Assembly: GCF_010686705.1 (NCBI RefSeq)
Contig: NZ_JAAGWY010000001.1
Coordinates: forward strand, 372,001-436,000
Source of the DNA: Leifsonia tongyongensis
GTDB taxonomy: Bacteria; Actinomycetota; Actinomycetes; Actinomycetales; Microbacteriaceae
Length of the DNA stretch: 64,000 nt
Direction of reading: 5' to 3'
Under the pieces are notes generated by a model that worked only from the letters and a program-made list of their open reading frames with translations, had not been told where the DNA came from and made no database searches. Position numbers and translations under genes: made by a program. Shown here piece by piece: positions 1 through 9,050 of this stretch. The first letter of the stretch is position 1, and each line of letters starts with the position of its first letter.

Positions 1-2
1 TC

Positions 3-404
3 TACGGCCGCGCGCTTCTCAACGTGCTCACCGGCAGGGAGCAGAAATGGCACGTGACAGGCGCCGGCCGAGCGAGTTCGCCCTTCAATTTCATCATTCC
101 GCAGGTGCTGTTCTTCGTCTTCCTGGCACTGACATCGGTGGTGGCCATCTGGCGCGACGCCGACAACGGCGTGCTCACCCTCGCCACGGCCTGGAACGTT
201 ACGAACACGCTCATCCTGGGCGCGTTCGTGCTGACGGCAGCGCGGGAGGCGCGCCGCCTTGCGCATCCACGCACCGCGCCCGCAATCGCGCCGGTCGTGC
301 AGGAGACGCAGCGGATCACGGTGATCGCCCGGCCCGCTGGGTACGACCCAGGCGTCCCGGCCTCTGTCGGCGCCCCCCGACTTGCAACGGAGGCATCATC
401 ATGA
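3..404 (+). CDS. Processive glycosyltransferase (cellulose synthase-like GT2), C-terminal part
   Basis: The reading frame is open from the window edge and ends at 404, so only about 133 C-terminal residues are present. The visible part starts with a YGRALLNVLTGREQKWHVTG-type segment, which in GT2 cellulose-synthase-like enzymes follows the catalytic domain and carries residues near the translocation channel. Two hydrophobic helices follow (FNFIIPQVLFFVFLALTSVV and the segment around LILGAFVLTAA), then a polar tail. The stop overlaps the next start as ATGA, so the HlyD-like and GH81 genes are probably co-translated with it. The enzyme should polymerise a beta-glucan and push it through the membrane. 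The polymer is not shown by the sequence; the GH81 partner hints at a beta-1,3-glucan. Confidence 0.75.
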   Translation, partial: YGRALLNVLTGREQKWHVTGAGRASSPFNFIIPQVLFFVFLALTSVVAIWRDADNGVLTLATAWNVTNTLILGAFVLTAAREARRLAHPRTAPAIAPVVQETQRITVIARPAGYDPGVPASVGAPRLATEASS

Positions 405-1132
405 CGTGGGCGAACCGCTTCAAACTCCTGCTCGGACTGATCGTCGTCGTCGCCCTCGTCGCGACCTTCACCCTGGTGTTCAACCAGCGCCAGCAGCAGG
501 CGACCAGTACCTCCGCCACGATCGGAGCGCAGTCGTACCCGGTCGGCACCGACTACGGCGGCATCGTCACCCGGCAGTACGTGCAGGACGGCGACACGGT
601 GCAGAAGGGCCAGAAACTCTTCGACGTGCAGAGTCTCCGACTGCAGCAGGATGTGGCGGCCGGCACCATATCGGCGACCTCCGCCGCCTACCCCGTCTCG
701 CGCGACGGCACGGCGACCCTCGTCGCGACGGTGTCCGGCCGCATCGCATCGATCGACGTCGAGCAGGGAGCGTTCGCCCAGGCCGGCGCCGTTCTCGCTC
801 ACATCGACCGTTCGGATTCGCTCTACGTGAAGGCGAATTTCACCTTGACGCCGAGGGACTACGCCCGCATCAGCGACGGCGCGTCCGTGCAGATCCTGCT
901 TCCGAACCAGCGCACCGTCCAGGGGACGGTGGGAACGATCGAGGTGCAGACGGTGAACGGGTCGGCCCAGTCGACGATCCACGTCGTGAGCAGCCAGCTC
1001 GTCGAGGGTTCCGACAACGGCCTCGTCGCGCCCGGAACCCCGGTCGTCGCAACGCTTCACCTGCGCGACGACGGCATCCTCAGCGGACCGAGCGATGCGT
1101 TCGCGGAGCTTCTCCGGAAGATCGGACTGTGA
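401..1132 (+). CDS. HlyD-like membrane-anchored periplasmic adaptor protein
   Basis: The product has 243 residues with one N-terminal membrane helix (LLLGLIVVVALVATFTLVF) and an exported domain. The biotinyl-lipoyl-like hammerhead typical of HlyD/Alg44 adaptors is visible in two halves (YGGIVTRQYVQDGDTVQKGQKLFDV and ATVSGRIASIDVEQGAFAQAGAVLAHI), followed by a beta-barrel segment with a YARISDGASVQILLPNQ signature. ATG at 401 lies inside the preceding stop and has an ACGGAGG ribosome site eight bases upstream. The longer open frame upstream overlaps the glycosyltransferase and is unlikely. It probably couples polymer synthesis to export, as Alg44-type proteins do for alginate; that role is inferred from position and fold. 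Confidence 0.75.
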   Translation: MTWANRFKLLLGLIVVVALVATFTLVFNQRQQQATSTSATIGAQSYPVGTDYGGIVTRQYVQDGDTVQKGQKLFDVQSLRLQQDVAAGTISATSAAYPVSRDGTATLVATVSGRIASIDVEQGAFAQAGAVLAHIDRSDSLYVKANFTLTPRDYARISDGASVQILLPNQRTVQGTVGTIEVQTVNGSAQSTIHVVSSQLVEGSDNGLVAPGTPVVATLHLRDDGILSGPSDAFAELLRKIGL

Positions 1133-3165
1133 TGCGATTCCGGCGCAAGGCCGGCGCGCTGGCGGCGATCGTCGGACTGCTCGCTCTGACAGCGTGCCAG
1201 TCCGCCCACACGGAGCCACCTGCGGCGACGGTCGGCGCCTCGGCCGTCTTTCCCGACGCCCAGGTCAAGCCACTCGTGGGCGCGCTCCCCCAGCGAAGCG
1301 TCTCCCCGCCACCGGCGACGCGTCTCGCCTCGGGCCTGATCCCGCCCACGAACCGCTGGTATTCGGGCCTCGTCTTCGGCGCCAAGCCGCAACCGGTCTT
1401 TCCGCTCCCACTGTCGTTCGCGCTCACCGCCTCGGGGTTCGCGTTCGGCCTTCCCAGCGTCACGGCGAATCCAACGGTCATCGCAGGCGGCTACGCGCCG
1501 CAGGTCGCTCTGGATGCAGGCGCAGGCGGCGCCACCGTGACGGCCTACGACGACGTGTCCGTGACCCTCGAATTCCACACCGCATCCGGGGCGCGAATCG
1601 GTCACACCACCATCGCCGAGGGTTCCCCCCTCGTCGGTTTCACGGCCGACAGCCCCGTCACGCTCGCGTCGTCGGCCGCCTTCGCACCGGGCGCGGGCCT
1701 GACGGCCGACCGCTCTCTCGCCGTCGCGTCGATCGGCGGCCGGCAGTACGCCGCGCTCACCCCGACCGGCGCCTTCACGGAGTCCCGGAACCGCATGCGG
1801 CTGGCGCGCGGCCAGAGCATCGTCCTCTTCCCCGTTCCGACCGGATCGACCCCCGACAAGGTCGCCCAGGCGGTGAGCGGCCCACTCCTGTCCGTCTCGA
1901 CCGGCTATTCGACCGGGCCCGCCACCGCGACGACCGCCCTGGACTACCGCGCCGGCGGCGGGAGCACGGTCTTCGCGGCCCTTCCCACCCAGTCGCCGCT
2001 CGCCGCGGGAACCACCTGCGACCTGGGCCACTATGAGAGCATCTACGGCACCATGCGGCTGTGCTCCGGGCAACGCCTGGCGTGGTCGGTCCCGCTCGCC
2101 GCCGAGAACGGCGCGCTCCCGCTCGGCCGGCTCAGTGCATCCGACCGCCCCGCCGTCATCGCGCAGCTGCGACGCGACGCAGCTGCGACGACCCCTCTCC
2201 CCGCTGACTCCTACTTCGGCGGCAAGGCGCTCTACCGGATCGCGAACCTGCTCACCATCGCGCGCGCAGTCGGGGTCGCAGACGTCGCAGCCGCTCTGAA
2301 GACGCGGCTGGCCACCGCACTCCACGCGTGGAGCGACCCCAACGGCTGCGCGACCAGGCCGGCGCAGTGCTTCGTCTACGACCCGGCCATGCACGGGATC
2401 GTCGGCCTCGCCGCGTCGTTCGGCTCCGACCAGTTCAACGACCACCACTTCCACTACGGCTATTTCCTCTACGCGGCCGGCGTGCTCGCCGAAGCCGACC
2501 CGTCGAGCACGCGCGTTCTCGCTCCCGTGATCGACCTCCTCGCCGCCGACCTGGCCACGAGCGGCCCGAGCACGCTCTTCCCGCAGCGCCGCACGTTCGA
2601 CCCGTACACCGGGCACTCGTGGGCATCCGGTTTCTCGCCGTTCGCAGACGGCAACAACCAGGAGTCCAGTTCTGAGGCGGTGAACGCCTGGAACGGCCTC
2701 GCGCTGTGGGCGGATGCGTCAGGGAACGCTGCTCTGAAGACCGAAGCGCGATGGATGCTGTCCAGTGAGATCGCATCCGCCCGCTCCGACTGGGTCGCCG
2801 GGGATCTCGCGTCGTTCACGGGGTTCCAGCACGAGATCGTGTCCATCAACTGGGGCGGCAAGCGCGACTACGCAACCTGGTTCAGCCCCGACCCGAACGC
2901 GATGCTCGGCATCCAGCTCATCCCGATGAGCCCGGTTTCGACCTATCTCGCTGGCGACCCCGCCCGCATCAAGCGCAACGTCACCGAGGCGACACCGCAC
3001 GGCTTCGACGTGCAGTTCGGCGACTACCTCACGATGTACAGCGCACTGGCCGGGGGCTCGGAGCTCACGAAGGCCCGTGCCATGGCGAAAACGCTCGCCG
3101 CTACGGCGATCGACGACGCGGACTCGCGCACCTACCTGCTCGCCTGGCTGGCGACCCGAGGATGA
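1132..3165 (+). CDS. GH81 endo-beta-1,3-glucanase, lipoprotein
   Basis: The product has 677 residues. It opens with a lipoprotein signal (LLALTACQS, Cys about residue 22), so it should be anchored on the outer face of the membrane. GH81 hallmarks are visible: the N-terminal PPTNRWYSGLVFG segment, DHHFHYGYFLYAAG in the catalytic domain, and the GNNQESSSEAVNAW motif with the two conserved glutamates. GH81 enzymes invert and cleave internal beta-1,3-glucan bonds. The start ATG overlaps the previous stop (TGATG), which places it in the same operon as a glycan synthase and adaptor. A glucanase in a synthase operon could trim nascent polymer or degrade misplaced chains, as cellulase BcsZ does for cellulose. 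Substrate in this host is inferred. Confidence 0.88.
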   Translation: MRFRRKAGALAAIVGLLALTACQSAHTEPPAATVGASAVFPDAQVKPLVGALPQRSVSPPPATRLASGLIPPTNRWYSGLVFGAKPQPVFPLPLSFALTASGFAFGLPSVTANPTVIAGGYAPQVALDAGAGGATVTAYDDVSVTLEFHTASGARIGHTTIAEGSPLVGFTADSPVTLASSAAFAPGAGLTADRSLAVASIGGRQYAALTPTGAFTESRNRMRLARGQSIVLFPVPTGSTPDKVAQAVSGPLLSVSTGYSTGPATATTALDYRAGGGSTVFAALPTQSPLAAGTTCDLGHYESIYGTMRLCSGQRLAWSVPLAAENGALPLGRLSASDRPAVIAQLRRDAAATTPLPADSYFGGKALYRIANLLTIARAVGVADVAAALKTRLATALHAWSDPNGCATRPAQCFVYDPAMHGIVGLAASFGSDQFNDHHFHYGYFLYAAGVLAEADPSSTRVLAPVIDLLAADLATSGPSTLFPQRRTFDPYTGHSWASGFSPFADGNNQESSSEAVNAWNGLALWADASGNAALKTEARWMLSSEIASARSDWVAGDLASFTGFQHEIVSINWGGKRDYATWFSPDPNAMLGIQLIPMSPVSTYLAGDPARIKRNVTEATPHGFDVQFGDYLTMYSALAGGSELTKARAMAKTLAATAIDDADSRTYLLAWLATRG

Positions 3166-3182
3166 GGGGGCCCGGCGGTACG

Positions 3183-3818
3183 TCAGTTCAGGATGAACTG
3201 CTTGGTGGCCTGGGAGGCGATCCCGTCGACCGACGTGGCCAGGTGGTACGACGCTCCGCCGGCGGGAACGAGTGAGCGTTTCGCACTGCAGGTCGCCGGG
3301 TCGGAGCGGGTGCGGTCCCAGCCGATCGGGGCCTGCGACTTCACGGTCTTGCCCGGCTGAAGAAGGACCTCCGCGTCGATCGCGCCCGTCTGGCAGTCGG
3401 TGGACTTCCAGTACACCTCGGTGCCGCTCGTGATGGTGAATACCTGGGCCTTGGTGCCGGCGTCGAGTTTGCAGGCGTTCGGCCCGGTGTTCGTGATCGA
3501 GACCGACAGCTGCGGCATCTCTTCTGCGCCGTAGCTGGTCTTGTCGGTGATCGCCGCGACGGTGATGTTCGCAGGCTTGCAGGCGGCACCCGTCGCCGTC
3601 GTCGGATCGGTCGGGATGGTCGTGCTCTGCGGGTCGGCCGCGTGCCTCGACGCCGTGGTGGGCGGCGGGGTCGTAGGGGCACCGTTCGAGGCACCCGGGC
3701 GGACGACGATCAGGATGATGACGACGATGATGGCGAGCGCCGCGAGACCGACGACCAGGCGGCGGCGCCAGTACACCTTGCTCGGCTGGGGGCCGACCGG
3801 ATGCTTGAACGTCGACAT
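3183..3818 (-). CDS. Conserved membrane-anchored protein of unknown function
   Basis: The product has 211 residues: a short cytoplasmic head, one membrane helix (VVGLAALAIIVVIILIVV, about residues 26-43), a Pro/Thr-rich linker and an exported domain with four cysteines (ACKPAN, NACKLD, DCQTG, ATCSA) that could form two disulfides. The exported part looks like an all-beta, Ig-like domain (LSVSITNTGPNACKLDAG). I recognise no function; it resembles the many single-pass cell-surface proteins of Microbacteriaceae. It is convergent with the GH81 gene, with 17 bp between their ends. Confidence 0.7.
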   Translation of the reverse strand: MSTFKHPVGPQPSKVYWRRRLVVGLAALAIIVVIILIVVRPGASNGAPTTPPPTTASRHAADPQSTTIPTDPTTATGAACKPANITVAAITDKTSYGAEEMPQLSVSITNTGPNACKLDAGTKAQVFTITSGTEVYWKSTDCQTGAIDAEVLLQPGKTVKSQAPIGWDRTRSDPATCSAKRSLVPAGGASYHLATSVDGIASQATKQFILN

Positions 3819-3878
3819 GGCATCAGGGTAACCGCGTGAGCGCGGAAATCCGCGGCAAAACGCGGGATCGCGGGGCTT

Positions 3879-4394
3879 CTAGAGGTGTTTGAGCATCCGC
3901 GTGTTGCCGAGGGTGTTCGGCTTGACCCTGGCCAGGTCGAGGAACTCTGCGACACCCTCGTCGTGCGACCGGACCAGCTCGGCATAGACCTCAGGGTCGA
4001 CGGTCTCGTCGCCCATGTCGACGAACCCGTGCTTCGAGAAGAACTCCACCTCGAAGGTGAGGCAGAACAGGCGGCTGAGGCCGAGTTCGCGAGCGTCGTC
4101 CTCGAGCCGCGAAAGCAGGGCATGCCCGATTCCGGCGTGCAGCCACTCGTCGGCGACCGCGAGGGTGCGCACCTCGGCGAGGTCGCGCCACATGACATGC
4201 AGCGCACCGCATCCGACCAGCGTGCCGTCGTCGGTCTCGGCGACCCGGAACTCCTGCACCGACTCGTAGAACACCACCGCATCTTTGCCGAGCAGGATCC
4301 TTCGCTGGACCAGCGGGTCGACGAGGGCCTGGATAGCGGCTACGTCACTGGTGCGCGCCCGCCGCACGCGGATGCTCGTGGAAGTCAGGGTCAC
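3879..4394 (-). CDS. Amino-acid N-acetyltransferase (GNAT; ArgA-like short form)
   Basis: The product has 171 residues, a single GNAT domain. The acetyl-CoA loop reads EWLHAGIGHALLSRLEDDA (Q/RxxGxG/A type), with the preceding beta strand AEVRTLAV. The C-terminal segment LFCLTFEVEFFSKHGFVDMG is characteristic of the short acetyltransferases that make N-acetylglutamate for arginine synthesis in actinobacteria lacking the two-domain ArgA. The activity is assigned by family resemblance; another amino-acid acceptor is possible. It stands alone downstream of clpC, both leftward, with a terminator between them. Confidence 0.75.
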   Translation of the reverse strand: MTLTSTSIRVRRARTSDVAAIQALVDPLVQRRILLGKDAVVFYESVQEFRVAETDDGTLVGCGALHVMWRDLAEVRTLAVADEWLHAGIGHALLSRLEDDARELGLSRLFCLTFEVEFFSKHGFVDMGDETVDPEVYAELVRSHDEGVAEFLDLARVKPNTLGNTRMLKHL

Positions 4395-4485
4395 CCGTCA
4401 AGTCTAGGGCGGCGCTCGGGGCGCCTTGCAGGCCGCGGCTTGAGCCAAATCGGGGATTCAGCCGGGCTGAGACCACGATTCGCTG

Positions 4486-4537
4486 CAAGTCGGCTCCGTC
4501 GCCGGACGCGACAAGTCGGCTCCGTCGCAGGACGCGA
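4486..4537. repeat. 26-bp tandem duplication downstream of clpC
   Basis: Two adjacent 26-bp units (4486-4511 and 4512-4537) share CAAGTCGGCTCCGTCGC and GGACGCGA and differ at one base. They lie just beyond the clpC terminator. Confidence 0.8.
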
Positions 4538-4569
4538 AACGGGGCCGGCTCGTCAGAGCCGACCCCGTT
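4538..4569 (-). terminator. Rho-independent terminator of clpC
   Basis: A 14-bp stem (AACGGGGYCGGCTC paired with GAGCCGACCCCGTT, one G-U pair) closes on the tetraloop GTCA. On the minus strand a short T run follows. It sits 15 bp past the clpC stop. Confidence 0.75.
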
Positions 4570-4583
4570 CAGGGATTCGCGGA

Positions 4584-7112
4584 CTACTCGCCGCTGGCTG
4601 CAAGGTGGTCGGGCGTGATCGCACCAGCGCCGATGGCGGCGGCGGCGTTGATCCCCGCACCGATCGGCTCTGCGTGCTGCGACGTCGTGAACACGAACTC
4701 GCCGTCCTTGAAGTCGACGTGAACGTGGTCGCCGGCGTTCAGCTCACCCTGCAGGATGCGCTCGCTGAGGCGGTCCTCGATCTCGTGCTGCACCGCGCGA
4801 CGCAGGGGCCGCGCGCCGAGCGACGGGTCGAAGCCGACCTCGATCAGGCGCTCCTTGGCGGGCAGCGCGAGCTCGATGGTCATGTCGCGGTCCAGCAGGC
4901 GAACCGAGAGTCGCTTGATGAACAGGTCGACGATCTGCAGGAGCTCCGCCTTGTTGAGCTGCGGGAACACGATGACTTCGTCGACACGGTTCAGGAACTC
5001 GGGCTTGAAGTTCTTCCTCAGCTCGTCCTTCACCTTGCCGCTCATCCGGTCGTAGCCGGTCTGCGTGTCACCCTCGATCTGGAACCCGACGGGGCCGCCG
5101 GTGATGTCCTTGGTGCCGAGGTTGGTGGTCATGATGATCACGGTGTTCTTGAAGTCGACGACACGACCCTGGCCATCCGTCAGGCGTCCCTCCTCCAGGA
5201 TCTGGAGCAGGGAGTTGAAGATGTCCGGGTGTGCCTTCTCGATCTCGTCGAACAGCACGACGCTGAAGGGCTTGCGGCGCACTTTCTCGGTGAGCTGGCC
5301 GCCCTCTTCGAACCCGACGAACCCGGGAGGAGCACCGAACAGTCGCGAAACCGTGTGCTTCTCGCCGTACTCGCTCATGTCGAGGGAGATCATGGCCGAC
5401 TCGTCGTCGAACAGGAACTCGGCGAGCGCCTTGGCCAGCTCGGTCTTTCCGACACCGGTCGGGCCGGCGAAGATGAACGAACCGGAGGGGCGCTTCGGGT
5501 CCTTGAGGCCGGCGCGCGTGCGACGGATCGTCTTCGAGAGGGCCGCGATGGCCTCCTCCTGACCGATCACGCGCTCGTGCAGGGCCTTCTCCATGAACAC
5601 GAGGCGAGCGGACTCCTCCTCGGTGAGCTTGAAGACGGGGATGCCTGTGGCCTGCGCCAGCACCTCGGCGATGAGACCCTCATCGACCTCGGCCGATGTC
5701 TTGACGTCGCCACTGCGCCACTGCTTCTCGAGACGCAGACGCTCGCCGAGGAGGTTCTTCTCCTCGTCACGGAGGCTGGCCGCCTTCTCGAAGTCCTGGT
5801 CTTCGATCGCTGCTTCCTTCTGCGAACGAACGGCCGAGATCTTGTCGTCGAACTCGCGCAGCTCCGGCGGCGCCGACAGGATCGACAGGCGCAGGCGCGC
5901 GCCGGCCTCGTCGATCAGGTCGATGGCCTTGTCCGGAAGGAACCGGTCGCTGATGTAGCGGTCGGCGAGGTTCGCGGCTGCGACGATCGCGCCATCCGTG
6001 ATCGAGACCTTGTGGTGCGCCTCGTAGCGGTCACGCAGCCCCTTGAGGATGTTGATCGTGTGGGGCAGCGAGGGCTCAGCGACCTGGATGGGCTGGAAGC
6101 GGCGCTCGAGGGCCGCATCCTTCTCGAAGTGCTTACGGTACTCGTCGAGGGTGGTCGCCCCGATCGTCTGCAGCTCGCCGCGGGCGAGCAGCGGCTTCAG
6201 GATGCTGGCCGCATCGATCGCGCCCTCGGCTGCGCCCGCACCCACCAGGGTGTGGATCTCGTCGATGAACGTGATGATGTCGCCGCGTGTGCGGATCTCC
6301 TTGGTGACCTTCTTGAGGCGCTCCTCGAAGTCACCGCGGTAGCGGGAGCCTGCGATGAGCGAGCCGAGGTCGAGCGTGTAGAGCTGCTTGTCCTTCAGCG
6401 TCTCAGGAACGTCTCCGCGCACGATCGCCTGGGCGAGGCCCTCGACGACGGCGGTCTTGCCGACGCCGGGCTCACCGATCAGCACCGGGTTGTTCTTGGA
6501 ACGACGCGAGAGGATCTGCATGACCCGCTCGATCTCCTTCTCACGGCCGATCACGGGGTCGAGCTTGTTGTCGCGCGCAGCCTGCGTCAGGTTGCGGCCG
6601 AACTGGTCGAGGATCTGGCTGCCGGCCTGGGCTGCGGCCTGGTCGTTGCCGCCGACCTGCACCTGCTCCTTGCCCTGGTAGCCGCTCAGGAGCTGGATGA
6701 CCTGCTGGCGGACGCGGTTGAGGTCTGCGCCGAGCTTGACCAGGACCTGCGCTGCGACGCCCTCACCCTCGCGGATGAGGCCGAGCAGGATGTGCTCGGT
6801 GCCGATGTAGTTGTGGCCCAGCTGCAGTGCCTCGCGCAGCGAGAGCTCCAGCACCTTCTTGGCGCGCGGAGTGAACGGGATGTGCCCGGTCGGCTGCTGC
6901 TGGCCCTGGCCGATGATGTCCTGAACCTGCTCGCGCACGGCGTCCAGCGAGATACCGAGCGACTCGAGCGCCTTCGCCGCAACACCCTCACCCTCATGGA
7001 TCAGCCCCAGCAGGATGTGCTCGGTGCCGATGTAGTTGTGGTTGAGCATCTTGGCCTCTTCCTGGGCCAGGACGACGACACGGCGTGCTCTGTCGGTGAA
7101 TCTCTCGAACAT
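4584..7112 (-). CDS. clpC: ATP-dependent Clp protease ATP-binding subunit ClpC
   Basis: The product has 842 residues, the usual ClpC length. Domain order is complete: an N-terminal double Clp-N repeat ([13 protein letters not shown] occurs twice), AAA+ module 1 with Walker A GEPGVGKT, the UVR motif typical of ClpC ([14 protein letters not shown]), and AAA+ module 2 with Walker A GPTGVGKT and Walker [12 protein letters not shown]. It unfolds substrates and feeds them to ClpP, acting in protein quality control and stress responses. The gene is monocistronic, with its own terminator and a possible operator upstream. Confidence 0.97.
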   Translation of the reverse strand: MFERFTDRARRVVVLAQEEAKMLNHNYIGTEHILLGLIHEGEGVAAKALESLGISLDAVREQVQDIIGQGQQQPTGHIPFTPRAKKVLELSLREALQLGHNYIGTEHILLGLIREGEGVAAQVLVKLGADLNRVRQQVIQLLSGYQGKEQVQVGGNDQAAAQAGSQILDQFGRNLTQAARDNKLDPVIGREKEIERVMQILSRRSKNNPVLIGEPGVGKTAVVEGLAQAIVRGDVPETLKDKQLYTLDLGSLIAGSRYRGDFEERLKKVTKEIRTRGDIITFIDEIHTLVGAGAAEGAIDAASILKPLLARGELQTIGATTLDEYRKHFEKDAALERRFQPIQVAEPSLPHTINILKGLRDRYEAHHKVSITDGAIVAAANLADRYISDRFLPDKAIDLIDEAGARLRLSILSAPPELREFDDKISAVRSQKEAAIEDQDFEKAASLRDEEKNLLGERLRLEKQWRSGDVKTSAEVDEGLIAEVLAQATGIPVFKLTEEESARLVFMEKALHERVIGQEEAIAALSKTIRRTRAGLKDPKRPSGSFIFAGPTGVGKTELAKALAEFLFDDESAMISLDMSEYGEKHTVSRLFGAPPGFVGFEEGGQLTEKVRRKPFSVVLFDEIEKAHPDIFNSLLQILEEGRLTDGQGRVVDFKNTVIIMTTNLGTKDITGGPVGFQIEGDTQTGYDRMSGKVKDELRKNFKPEFLNRVDEVIVFPQLNKAELLQIVDLFIKRLSVRLLDRDMTIELALPAKERLIEVGFDPSLGARPLRRAVQHEIEDRLSERILQGELNAGDHVHVDFKDGEFVFTTSQHAEPIGAGINAAAAIGAGAITPDHLAASGE

Positions 7113-7148
7113 GTTCTACTCCTCAAGCGCCATGGCAGGGTCGGCGCC

Positions 7149-7165
7149 GTTACAAAGAGAGTAAC
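7149..7165 (-). promoter_or_regulatory. Inverted repeat GTTAC-N7-GTAAC upstream of clpC
   Basis: A perfect 5-bp inverted repeat with a 7-base centre lies about 37 bp upstream of the clpC start. The spacing suits a dimeric regulator. GTTAC half-sites recall MtrA-type sites, but I cannot assign the regulator. Confidence 0.3.
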
Positions 7166-7240
7166 CAGCGGAAGAGCGCAATACTGCCCCTGTTCGCCGT
7201 GGGCGTTAAGGGAGTGCGCGGCTCTCAGGCGCCACGGAGG

Positions 7241-7681
7241 TCAGCCGCGCAGGCCGGGGAGCGTCAGCGTCGAGTCGGGCAGTTTGATGGTGACGTCCGA
7301 CGTCGTGGTCACCGAGCTCGGCGTCGCGAAGACGGTCGTGTGGGGCACATAGTCCTGCGTGCACACGCTGCCGGTGATCGGTGCGGGAGTCGCCTTCAGC
7401 TGGTTGCTCGCGATGGTCTCCACCGACGCGACGGTGGGCGGGCAGGTCGAGCTGCCGTAGAGCACGATCGCGAACTGCGCCCCGCCCTTCAGCCAGACGG
7501 CGTAGGCGGCGCCGCCTGCGCTGCTCGCGGGCGGGACAACGCCCTTCGGCTCCCCCTTGTAGTCGGTGACGGGATGCGACATCGAGGTCGAGCATCCGGC
7601 CAGCGCAGCCAGCACGACGAGCGCGCCGGCGATGCCGAGAATGGGGCGACGCCGGGCCTGCAGGGTGTTGAGCATGGTCAC
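7241..7681 (-). CDS. Small lipoprotein of unknown function
   Basis: The product has 146 residues from a GTG start; an ATG two codons in (7675) is an alternative. The N-terminus is a clear lipoprotein signal with lipobox ALAGC. The mature part carries two cysteines (STCPPT and SVCTQD) and a KGGAQFAIVLYGSSTCPP segment seen in small secreted actinobacterial proteins. No function is recognised. It is divergent from the pirin gene, the two start codons lying under 20 bp apart, so their promoters must be within each other's genes or very short. Confidence 0.7.
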   Translation of the reverse strand: MTMLNTLQARRRPILGIAGALVVLAALAGCSTSMSHPVTDYKGEPKGVVPPASSAGGAAYAVWLKGGAQFAIVLYGSSTCPPTVASVETIASNQLKATPAPITGSVCTQDYVPHTTVFATPSSVTTTSDVTIKLPDSTLTLPGLRG

Positions 7682-7699
7682 ATTCTAGGAAGCGGCACC

Positions 7700-8749
7700 A
7701 TGGATCGGCTGCGAACGTATGATGCTTTCGTGAGCAACCTGGAGCGGGATCCCGCGGAGGTCATCGCGGGCGGAACAGTCGACATCGCTGACGCGCGTTC
7801 GATCGAGGTGCTGCTTCCGCGGGAGGTTCCCCTGGGCGGCCCGCGGGCGATGAATGTGCGCCGAACGCTGCCCCAGCGCAAGCGTTCCCTCATCGGCGGA
7901 TGGTGCTTCGTCGACCACTACGGTCCGGAGGACGTGTCGGTGACCGGCGGGATGCAGGTGCCTCCGCATCCGCATACCGGGCTGCAAACGGTGAGCTGGC
8001 TCTTCGCCGGCGAGATCGAGCACCGCGACAGTGTGGGAAGTCACGCGATGATCCGGCCGGGCGAACTCAATCTGATGACCGCGGGTCACGGAATCAGCCA
8101 CTCGGAGGTGTCGACAGCGGCCACGACCACGCTGCACGGGGTGCAGCTCTGGGTGGCGTTGCCGTCGGCTTCGCGCGATGTGGCGCCGTTCTTCGAGCAT
8201 CACGTGCCTGCGCCTGTTCAGGTGGGGGATGCGGTGGCTCGGGTGTTCGTGGGGTCGCTCGCTGGGACAGCCCGGAGTGCGGTCGGCGGGGCCGGCGACG
8301 GCGCCGGCGCCGAGCCCACGGCGTTCAGCCCGCTGCTCGGTGCCCAGCTGGACATTCCGGCGGGTGCGTCGGTCACGCTGCCCCTCGACCCGTCGTTCGA
8401 GCACGGCGTCCTGGTGGATGCGGGCCCGGTCGACGTCGCGGGCGAGACGATCGCGGACTCCGAGCTCGCCTACCTTGGGCTGGGTACGGAGACTCTCGAG
8501 CTGCGAGCAGGCGAGGCGGATGCGCGCGTGCTGCTGCTCGGCGGCGAACCGCTCGGCGAGCAGATCGTCATGTGGTGGAACTTCATCGGGCGCTCGCACG
8601 AGGACGTGGTGCAGTTTCGCGCGGAATGGCAGCGCGACGTCATCGACGGCGAGGATCCGCACGGTCGTTTCGGTTCCATCCCGGACTTTCCCGGGTCGGC
8701 GCTGCCGGCCCCGGTTCTTCCCACGGTGCGCCTCAAGCCGCGCGGCTGA
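7700..8749 (+). CDS. Pirin family protein
   Basis: The product has 349 residues in a bicupin fold. The pirin metal site is visible as PPHPHTGLQTVSWLFAGEIEHRDS with the following GELNLMTAGHGISHSE. Pirins bind iron; some have quercetinase activity and others act as regulators, and the sequence does not say which. ATG at 7700 has an AGGA site 9 bases upstream; a GTG at 7731 is possible. A Gly/Ala-rich insert (GGAGDGAGAEP) separates the two halves. It is a single gene with no obvious partner. Confidence 0.85.
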   Translation: MDRLRTYDAFVSNLERDPAEVIAGGTVDIADARSIEVLLPREVPLGGPRAMNVRRTLPQRKRSLIGGWCFVDHYGPEDVSVTGGMQVPPHPHTGLQTVSWLFAGEIEHRDSVGSHAMIRPGELNLMTAGHGISHSEVSTAATTTLHGVQLWVALPSASRDVAPFFEHHVPAPVQVGDAVARVFVGSLAGTARSAVGGAGDGAGAEPTAFSPLLGAQLDIPAGASVTLPLDPSFEHGVLVDAGPVDVAGETIADSELAYLGLGTETLELRAGEADARVLLLGGEPLGEQIVMWWNFIGRSHEDVVQFRAEWQRDVIDGEDPHGRFGSIPDFPGSALPAPVLPTVRLKPRG

Positions 8750-8761
8750 CCGGTCGACGCC

Positions 8762-8879
8762 GTTCGTAATTCAGGAGTTCGTGGGGTGGATGCGACTCCC
8801 GAGCCGCCTGACGCGGAAAAATCCCTGATGGGATGTGCGACCGCGGCTCTCGCGCCCCCAAAACTCCTGAATTATGAAC
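8762..8879. repeat. 118-bp element bounded by 25-bp imperfect inverted repeats
   Basis: The left arm (8762-8786) and right arm (8855-8879) share TAATTCAGGAGTT on opposite strands, with about 21 of 25 positions matching. A second inner pair (CGAGCCGC at 8800-8807 and GCGGCTCTCG at 8843-8852) lets the element fold into one long hairpin. It carries no gene. It may be a MITE-like or REP-like element, or a structured terminator for the pirin gene. Confidence 0.65.
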
Positions 8880-8960
8880 CTGCGCCGTCCCATTTCGATG
8901 GCGACGAGCCCTCCACAATTTGCCAGCGCCCATAGTTGTCCACAGATTCGACGAGACAGA

Positions 8961-8978
8961 ACCGCGGAATTCCGCGGT
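8961..8978. repeat. Perfect 18-bp palindrome
   Basis: ACCGCGGAATTCCGCGGT is fully self-complementary. It lies 73 bp upstream of the vapB start and could be a second protein-binding site for the operon or a remnant of a mobile element end. Confidence 0.5.
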
Positions 8979-8998
8979 CCGACAGTCTGGGGTAACAA

Positions 8999-9035
8999 GG
9001 GATGCATGCAGCTGACACCTGATTGCATGCATCCC
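8999..9035 (+). promoter_or_regulatory. Operator-like inverted repeat of the vapBC operon
   Basis: GGGATGCATGCA (8999-9010) and TGCATGCATCCC (9024-9035) form a perfect 12-bp inverted repeat with a 13-base centre, ending 15 bp before the vapB start. VapB-VapC complexes usually bind such repeats to repress their own operon. A TACGAT box at 9039 could be the -10 element, which would make the transcript nearly leaderless. Confidence 0.65.
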
Positions 9036-9050
9036 GTCTACGATCGAACT

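Noticed and set aside
3885-7352. A plus-strand open frame of 1155 codons across the clpC region
   Set aside because: It is the antisense shadow of clpC and the acetyltransferase; minus-strand motifs are complete and the plus frame has none.
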